Shown here: positions 5,382 through 10,049 of the stretch, one piece after another | Numbering within the stretch: the first letter of the stretch is position 1 | Layout of the letters: every line of letters starts with the position of its first letter | Source of the DNA: an uncultured Senegalimassilia sp. | GTDB taxonomy: Bacteria; Actinomycetota; Coriobacteriia; Coriobacteriales; Eggerthellaceae | NCBI RefSeq assembly: GCF_934636665.1 | Contig: NZ_CAKUAT010000030.1 | Coordinates: 1 to 10,049, forward strand | Reading direction: 5' to 3' | DNA: 10,049 nt | Notes under the pieces: generated by a model | Told to the model about the DNA's origin: nothing | Databases searched by the model: none | What the model saw: only the letters and a program-made list of their open reading frames with translations | Program-made: the position numbers and the translations under genes

Positions 5382-6254
5382 ATGAAAATGGGTCCTCAGG
5401 ACACCGTGTGGATCACCGGCGCAGCGGGGCGAATGGGCCAGGCAATCGAGCATTTCCTGGACCACAGCCGCTACAAGGTCATGACCAGCGACATCGAGAT
5501 CGACGTGTCGAACCTGCACGAGGTGTTGAACTTCGCCGAGTCGTACCGACCCGACTTCGTCATCAACTGCGCGGCACTGGCCAGCCGCACCGAGGCTGAC
5601 GAGAACCCCGACAAGGCCTACAAGGTGAACGCGCTAGGCGCGCGCAATCTGGCCATCGCCAGCAACAACGTCGGCGCCACCATGGTGCACCTGTCAACCG
5701 ACGACCTGTTCCCCGAGAACGCGGATCACGCGTTCAACGAGTTCGACGCTACAAACCCGCCGCACGTATACGGCAAGTCCAAGCAGGCCGGCGAGCGCTT
5801 CGTCAACGAGCTGAACCAGCACCACATCATCGTGCGCTCCAGCTGGGTCTACACCGCCCGCCCCGACGACCTGCTCGGCCGCGCGCTGCTGGCAAGCGCC
5901 CAGGGCAAAACGGTGCCCGTGCCCGCGAACCAGTTTGCCTGCCCCACGTCGGTGGACACGTTCGCCAAGTTCGTCATCGCCGCCATGGAGTCCGACGAGT
6001 TCGGCACCTTCCATGCCGCCTGCACGGGCGTGACCAGCCGTTTCGAGTTCTTCGAGCGCGCCTTCGCCCTTGCCGGCCAGCCTACCGGCAACCTGCGCGG
6101 CACCGCCAACCCCTGGCAGGGCTACCGCATCGAGCTTGACGACATGATGGCCCGCCTCACCGGCGTGTACGAGTTCCCCACCTGGGAAGACGACCTTGCG
6201 GCGTTCGCCGCCGAGCATGACCTTGCCGCGCTGGCCCGCGGCGCGCAGGAATAG
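5382..6254 (+). CDS. RmlD-like NAD(P)-dependent reductase of the extended SDR family (dTDP-4-dehydrorhamnose reductase-like)
   Basis: The protein is 290 residues, normal for the RmlD family. It has an N-terminal Rossmann fold with T-G13-A-A-G16-R-M-G19, an active-site S105-T106 in H-L-S-T-D-D, and the catalytic pair Y130-G-K-S-K134 (YxxxK). Family members reduce the 4-keto group of dTDP-sugars, and MAT2B-like relatives act as regulatory subunits. The common STDYVFDG motif reads STDDLFPE here and no other rhamnose genes are nearby, so rhamnose synthesis is not assured. The start at 5382 was chosen because AAGGAGG lies six bases upstream. An earlier in-frame ATG at 5172 would add 70 low-complexity residues before the fold and lacks a good ribosome site. 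The symporter gene follows after 9 bases, with its ribosome site overlapping this stop, so the two form an operon. Confidence 0.82.
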   Translation: MKMGPQDTVWITGAAGRMGQAIEHFLDHSRYKVMTSDIEIDVSNLHEVLNFAESYRPDFVINCAALASRTEADENPDKAYKVNALGARNLAIASNNVGATMVHLSTDDLFPENADHAFNEFDATNPPHVYGKSKQAGERFVNELNQHHIIVRSSWVYTARPDDLLGRALLASAQGKTVPVPANQFACPTSVDTFAKFVIAAMESDEFGTFHAACTGVTSRFEFFERAFALAGQPTGNLRGTANPWQGYRIELDDMMARLTGVYEFPTWEDDLAAFAAEHDLAALARGAQE

Positions 6255-6263
6255 GAGGGGCGC

Positions 6264-7604
6264 GTGTCTACCGAGATCAACATGGGCGAAAAGCCCAAAC
6301 GCCTGCATATCGGGCTGACGGGGTCCATCCTCATCGCGCTGGGCCTGGGCCTTTTGTGCGGCGTCATCTTCCATTACCTGGTGCCCGCGGGCACGGTGCG
6401 CGACGACGTGTTCGTGAACGGCATCTTCTATGTTGTCGGCCAGGGCTTCATCCGCCTGATGCAGATGCTCGTCGTGCCGCTGGTGTTCTGCTCCATCGTG
6501 TGCGGCGCGTCGTCCATCGGCGACACGAAGACGCTCGGCACCATCGGCCTGAAGACGCTGGTGTTCTACCTGTGCACCACCGCGCTGGCGGTCACCGTGG
6601 CGCTGACCATCGGCAACCTGATCAACCCCGGCCGCGGCGTTGACATGTCCAGCATGGTGGCCTCCGACACCTCCACCCTGTCGGGCAGCGCCAACACCGA
6701 CGTGTCGTTCACCGACACCCTGCTCAACATCATCCCGAAGAACCCCATCCAGGCGCTGGCCTCGGGCGATATGCTGGCCATCATCTTCTTCGCGCTGTTC
6801 GTGGGCATCATCCTGTCCACCATGGGCCGCAAGGTCGAGGTGGTGCACCGCTTCTTCGAGCAGTTCAACGACATCATGATGAAGATGACCTCCATGGTCA
6901 TGTACGTGGCCCCGATCGGCGTGTTCTGCCTGTTGGCGCGCACGTTCGCCAACATCGGCTTCGACGCGTTCCTTCCCATGGTGAAGTACATGCTGGGCGT
7001 TTTGCTGGCGCTTGCCGTGCAGTGCCTGGTGGTGTATATGGTGCTGCTGACGGTGTTCGCGCGCATCAACCCGATCAAGTTCCTGAAGAAGTTCGTGTCG
7101 GTGATGATGTTCGCGTTCTCCACCGCAACGTCGAACGCCACCATCCCGCTGAACATCGAGACGCTGGAGAAGAAGATGGGCGTCGACCGCCGCATCTCGT
7201 CGTTCACCATCCCGCTGGGCGCCACCATCAACATGGACGGCACCTCCATCATGCAGGGCGTTGCCGTGGTGTTCACCGCGCAGCTGTTCGGCGTGCAGCT
7301 GGGGCCGGTGGAGTATGCGACCGTCATCGCCACCGCCACGCTGGCGTCGATCGGCACCGCGGGCGTCCCGTCGGTGGGCCTGATCACGCTGTCGATGGTG
7401 TTCAACTCCGTCGGCTTGCCGCTTGAGGGCATCGCGCTGATCATGGGCATCGACCGCATCCTGGACATGACGCGCACCGCCGTGAACATCACCGGCGACG
7501 CCGTGTGCACCACTATCGTGGCCAAGCGCGCCGGACGCATGGACACCGACGTGTTCAACGACCCGAACGCCGGCCGCGAGCTAGACGACGTGAAGGCCGC
7601 GTAG
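6264..7604 (+). CDS. Dicarboxylate/amino acid:cation symporter (DAACS, SLC1/GltP-DctA family)
   Basis: This 446-residue inner-membrane protein moves glutamate, aspartate or C4-dicarboxylates into the cell with Na+ or H+. All family landmarks are present in order: hairpin 1 with a Ser/Thr tip (residues ~286-294, S-T-A-T-S-N-A-T-I-P), N323-M-D-G-T in helix 7, hairpin 2 with G364-T-A-G-V-P-S-V-G, and helix 8 with D397, D401, R404, N408 and D412. These match GltPh D390, D394, R397, N401 and D405. Arg at the R397 position indicates acidic substrates rather than neutral amino acids. It starts at GTG 6264 with AGGAGG (6253-6258) overlapping the stop of the upstream reductase gene, implying coupled translation. 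Isoleucine codons are essentially all ATC, a typical highly biased resident gene. Whether it prefers glutamate/aspartate or succinate/fumarate/malate cannot be decided here. Confidence 0.93.
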   Translation: MSTEINMGEKPKRLHIGLTGSILIALGLGLLCGVIFHYLVPAGTVRDDVFVNGIFYVVGQGFIRLMQMLVVPLVFCSIVCGASSIGDTKTLGTIGLKTLVFYLCTTALAVTVALTIGNLINPGRGVDMSSMVASDTSTLSGSANTDVSFTDTLLNIIPKNPIQALASGDMLAIIFFALFVGIILSTMGRKVEVVHRFFEQFNDIMMKMTSMVMYVAPIGVFCLLARTFANIGFDAFLPMVKYMLGVLLALAVQCLVVYMVLLTVFARINPIKFLKKFVSVMMFAFSTATSNATIPLNIETLEKKMGVDRRISSFTIPLGATINMDGTSIMQGVAVVFTAQLFGVQLGPVEYATVIATATLASIGTAGVPSVGLITLSMVFNSVGLPLEGIALIMGIDRILDMTRTAVNITGDAVCTTIVAKRAGRMDTDVFNDPNAGRELDDVKAA

Positions 7605-7620
7605 CAAGCGATTGTTGCTA
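7602..7620 (+). repeat. Short stem overlapping the symporter stop codon
   Basis: TAGCAA (7602-7607), including the TAG stop, pairs with TTGCTA (7615-7620) around 7 bases. No T run follows and the main terminator is 28 bases further on. Probably a minor 3'-end structure. Confidence 0.25.
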
Positions 7621-7647
7621 GCCGCGAGCGAGTTTGCGCCACATGCG

Positions 7648-7685
7648 AAATCGCCCCGTCTCCACTGGAGACGGGGCGATTTTTT
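7648..7685 (+). terminator. Strong intrinsic terminator between the symporter and feoB, possibly bidirectional
   Basis: A 16-bp perfect stem (7648-7663 with 7667-7682) has a 3-base loop, its core being CGCCCCGTCTCC, and runs into a six-T stretch (7680-7685). It ends the plus-strand operon. On the minus strand the stem is followed by only three T, so termination of feoB from the other side is plausible but weaker. Confidence 0.92.
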
Positions 7686-7695
7686 GTGCTTGAGC

Positions 7696-7717
7696 GGGAA
7701 GCAGAAAGCAGCTTCCC
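7696..7717 (-). terminator. Small hairpin just after the feoB stop codon
   Basis: GGGAAGC (7696-7702) and GCTTCCC (7711-7717) pair around 8 bases, immediately downstream of feoB on the minus strand. No T tract follows on that strand, so it may only assist the larger hairpin at 7648-7682. Confidence 0.35.
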
Positions 7718-7721
7718 TGCC

Positions 7722-10049
7722 TTAATGACAGCAGCCGCTGGAGTTCTTGCAGTTGGCGGGGCAGGTTTTGCAGCCTACCTTCAGCTCGCCGTCGGTGCGC
7801 TGGTGCTTCAGATACACGCCGATGCCTACCGCGATCACCACGGCCGCGACCAGGCCCGGCAGGCTGAACGCGTTCGCGATCCCGCCCGTGACCAGCGAAC
7901 CCGCCAGATACACCGCGAACGAAACCACCCAGGCGATACTGCACTGCAAAAGCACCATCTCGAGCGCCGCGCGTGCGCCGCCCTGCTCGCTGCGCACGGT
8001 GGCGATGGCCGCCACGCACGGCGTGTACAGCAGCACGAACGCCAAAAACGCCATGGCCGTCACCGGCGTGAACAGCATGGTCAAATCCACGCCCTCGCCC
8101 ATGACCTGCGTCAACGTGGATACCACGCTCTCCTTCGCCATGAAGCCCGTCATGAGGGCCGTGGCCGCGCGCCAATCGCCGAAGCCCAGCGGCGCGAACA
8201 GCGGGGCGATCAGCCCGCCGATGCCCGCGAGCAGGCTGGCGTCGACGTCGTCGACCACGTTCAGGCGCGCGTCGAACGTCTGCAGGAACCAAATGACCAC
8301 GCACGCCGCCAGCACCACGGTGAACGCCTTCTTCACGAAGCCCTTCGCCTTGTCCCATACCAGGCGCGCCACGCTTTTCGCGGCGGGCAGGCGGTAGTTG
8401 GGCAGCTCCATCACGAACGGCACGGGCTGGCCGCGGAAACGCGCGCGTTTGAGCACGGCCGCGAACGAGATGCCCACCGCCACGCCGAACGCGTACAGGC
8501 CGATCATGACCACCGGTTGCAGCGCGCGCGGGAAAAACGCACCCACGAGCAGGGCATATATGGGCAGCTTCGCGCTGCAGCTCATGAACGGCACCAACAT
8601 GGTGGTCATTTTGCGGTCGCGTTCGCTCGACAGCGTGCGCGTGGCCATGATCGAGGGCACCGAGCAGCCGAAGCCCATGAGCAGCGGCACGATGGAGCGC
8701 CCGGACAGGCCGATTTTGCGCATGGGGCGGTCCATGACGAACGCCACGCGCGCCATGTAGCCCGAGTCCTCAAGGATGGACAGGAAGAAGAACAGCGTGA
8801 CGATGGTGGGCAAAAAGCCGATAACCGCGCCCACGCCGGCGCCGATGCCGTCGACCAGCAGCGATTGCGCCACGGGGTTGAGGCCCCACGCCTCGCAGCC
8901 GGCGGCCAGCGCTTCGAGGGCGGCGTCGACACCTGCGCTCACCAGGTCGGAAAGCGCGGCGCCCACGACGCTGAACGTAAGCACGAACACCGCGGCCATA
9001 ATGGCGAAAAAGCACGGGATGCCGGTATAACGCCCGGTCAGAAGCTTGTCGACGGAAACGCTGCGCTTGTGTTCGCGGCTTTCATGCGGGCGGACCACGG
9101 TGTTGGCGCACAGATTCGCCAGGAAGGCGAAGCGCATGTTGGCCAGCGCCGCCTCGGCGTCCATGCCGGCGTCGGCCTCCATGGCGGCGGTCAATTCGCG
9201 CACCGACGAGACAGCGGATTCCGGCAGATCGAGCTTGCGGGCGATCAGCTCGTCGCCTTCGACCATCTTCGTGGCGGCGAAACGCGCGGGGACGGACGCC
9301 TGCTCGGCGTACGGCTCGATGATGTGCGCCGTGGCATGGATGCAGCGGTGCACCGCGCCGAGCGGGTCGTGCTCCTGCGCGCTTGCGGGGCAGAAATCGA
9401 TGCGGCCGGGCGCCTCGTCGAAGCGCGCCACGTGCAGGGCGTGGTCGACCAGCTCGTCAACGCCCTCGTTCTTCGCCGCCGAAATGGGCACTACGGGAAT
9501 GCCCAGCTCAGCCTCGAGTTCGTTCACGCGCACGGTGCCGCCGTTGGCCTCGACCTCGTCCATCATGTTGAGCGCCAGCACCATGGGGATGCCCAGCTCC
9601 ATGATCTGCATGGTCAGGTACAGGTTGCGCTCGATGTTGGTGCCGTCGACGATGTTGATGATGCCGTCGGGCTTCTCGTCGAGCAGGAAGTCGCGTGTGA
9701 CGATCTCCTCGTTGGAGTACGGCGACAGCGAGTACACGCCCGGCAGGTCGGTGACGGTGGCCTCGGCGTGCCCGCGAATGGCGCCGTCCTTGCGGTCGAC
9801 CGTGACGCCCGGGAAGTTGCCGACGTGCTGGTTCGCGCCCGTGAGCTGGTTGAACAGCGTAGTCTTGCCGCAGTTTTGGTTGCCCACCAACGCGAAGGTG
9901 AGCGGGCCGGTCTTCGCGGCGGCACGGCGCGCATGGGCGCGGTAAGCCTCCTCGGCCGGGCCGAACTCGCCGAGGCCGGGGTGCGGCAGCGGGGCGCGGT
10001 CGGCGCGGGCCGCGGCAGCGGGGCGCGCAGCGGCGGCGTCGGCCGGGGC
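7722..10049 (-). CDS. feoB: Ferrous iron transporter FeoB (partial, N-terminus beyond the right edge)
   Basis: This is the main bacterial Fe2+ importer: a cytoplasmic GTPase domain joined to a membrane channel. The frame is open to the edge, giving 775 residues. The G-protein motifs are G1 G56-N-Q-N-C-G-K-T, G3 D-L-P-G (~101-104), G4 N-M-M-D and G5 S-A-A-K. The membrane core has G-F-G-C462-S-V-P with I-M-A-T-R, and C491 in S-C-S-A-K-L-P-I-Y, the two gate motifs with their cysteines. The last 16 residues are a cysteine-rich tail (C-K-T-C, then five residues later C-C-H at the end), common in FeoB. Upstream of G1 lie ~53 residues: an Ala/Pro/Arg-rich stretch, then G-L-G-E-F-G-P-A-E-E-A-Y. This may link to a FeoA-like domain or simply be an N-terminal extension. 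A TTG at 9890 would start inside the G1 strand and is not credible. The gene converges on the symporter operon. Confidence 0.96.
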   Translation of the reverse strand, partial: APADAAAARPAAAARADRAPLPHPGLGEFGPAEEAYRAHARRAAAKTGPLTFALVGNQNCGKTTLFNQLTGANQHVGNFPGVTVDRKDGAIRGHAEATVTDLPGVYSLSPYSNEEIVTRDFLLDEKPDGIINIVDGTNIERNLYLTMQIMELGIPMVLALNMMDEVEANGGTVRVNELEAELGIPVVPISAAKNEGVDELVDHALHVARFDEAPGRIDFCPASAQEHDPLGAVHRCIHATAHIIEPYAEQASVPARFAATKMVEGDELIARKLDLPESAVSSVRELTAAMEADAGMDAEAALANMRFAFLANLCANTVVRPHESREHKRSVSVDKLLTGRYTGIPCFFAIMAAVFVLTFSVVGAALSDLVSAGVDAALEALAAGCEAWGLNPVAQSLLVDGIGAGVGAVIGFLPTIVTLFFFLSILEDSGYMARVAFVMDRPMRKIGLSGRSIVPLLMGFGCSVPSIMATRTLSSERDRKMTTMLVPFMSCSAKLPIYALLVGAFFPRALQPVVMIGLYAFGVAVGISFAAVLKRARFRGQPVPFVMELPNYRLPAAKSVARLVWDKAKGFVKKAFTVVLAACVVIWFLQTFDARLNVVDDVDASLLAGIGGLIAPLFAPLGFGDWRAATALMTGFMAKESVVSTLTQVMGEGVDLTMLFTPVTAMAFLAFVLLYTPCVAAIATVRSEQGGARAALEMVLLQCSIAWVVSFAVYLAGSLVTGGIANAFSLPGLVAAVVIAVGIGVYLKHQRTDGELKVGCKTCPANCKNSSGCCH

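Noticed and set aside
6566..7642. A 358-codon open frame antisense to the symporter, and similar frames at 5694-6848 (minus) and 9046-9945 (plus).
   Set aside because: Each mirrors the codon bias of an unambiguous gene on the other strand, and none shows a domain or a good ribosome site.
9888..9890. TTG as the start of FeoB.
   Set aside because: It lies within the first strand leading into the G1 loop (A-L-V-G-N-Q-N) and the frame continues upstream to the window edge, so the true start is outside.

Overview
The window looks like chromosomal DNA from a gut-type actinobacterium of the Coriobacteriia, most likely Eggerthellaceae (Eggerthella, Gordonibacter, Slackia or Adlercreutzia type). This rests on four signs: high GC with strongly GC-ending codons, a 12-helix membrane protein fused to a LuxR-type DNA-binding domain, an aldehyde:ferredoxin oxidoreductase (AOR) family enzyme, and Tat-exported iron-sulfur redox proteins. 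The species is inferred from gene style only.

Layout, left to right. Positions 1-821 (minus strand) hold an exported redox operon. It has a Tat-signal polyferredoxin with sixteen cluster cysteines, then the first 31 codons of a second Tat-exported protein that runs off the left edge. Positions 822-1149 are a divergent regulatory region. Positions 1150-2712 (plus) encode a membrane-anchored LuxR-family regulator. Positions 2713-2926 contain a perfect 18-bp hairpin and the AOR promoter region. Positions 2927-5056 (plus) encode a long, divergent AOR-family tungsten/molybdenum enzyme, closed by a strong intrinsic terminator. Positions 5057-5381 are a structured leader. Positions 5382-7604 (plus) are a two-gene operon: an RmlD-like NAD(P)-dependent reductase and a glutamate/dicarboxylate-type symporter of the DAACS (SLC1) family, ending in a strong terminator. 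Positions 7722-10049 (minus) are FeoB, the ferrous iron transporter, cut off at its N-terminus by the right edge.

The left half reads as one regulated unit: a membrane sensor-regulator between a divergent exported redox operon and an AOR. A 20-bp element, ATTCCCT-N4-GAGGATATA, supports this. It occurs with every specified base identical upstream of the AOR on the plus strand, and in the divergent region on the minus strand facing the exported redox operon. It is the best candidate for the regulator's binding site or promoter element, and would tie the two redox modules to one signal. ATTCCCT occurs a third time, inverted, in the same region. The AOR itself appears to lack residues usually conserved around the pterin and active site, so its substrate cannot be read from the sequence. 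The right half (RmlD-like reductase, symporter, FeoB) looks like ordinary chromosomal background with no evident link to the left half beyond iron supply.

No tRNA, rRNA, CRISPR array, insertion sequence or phage gene was seen.
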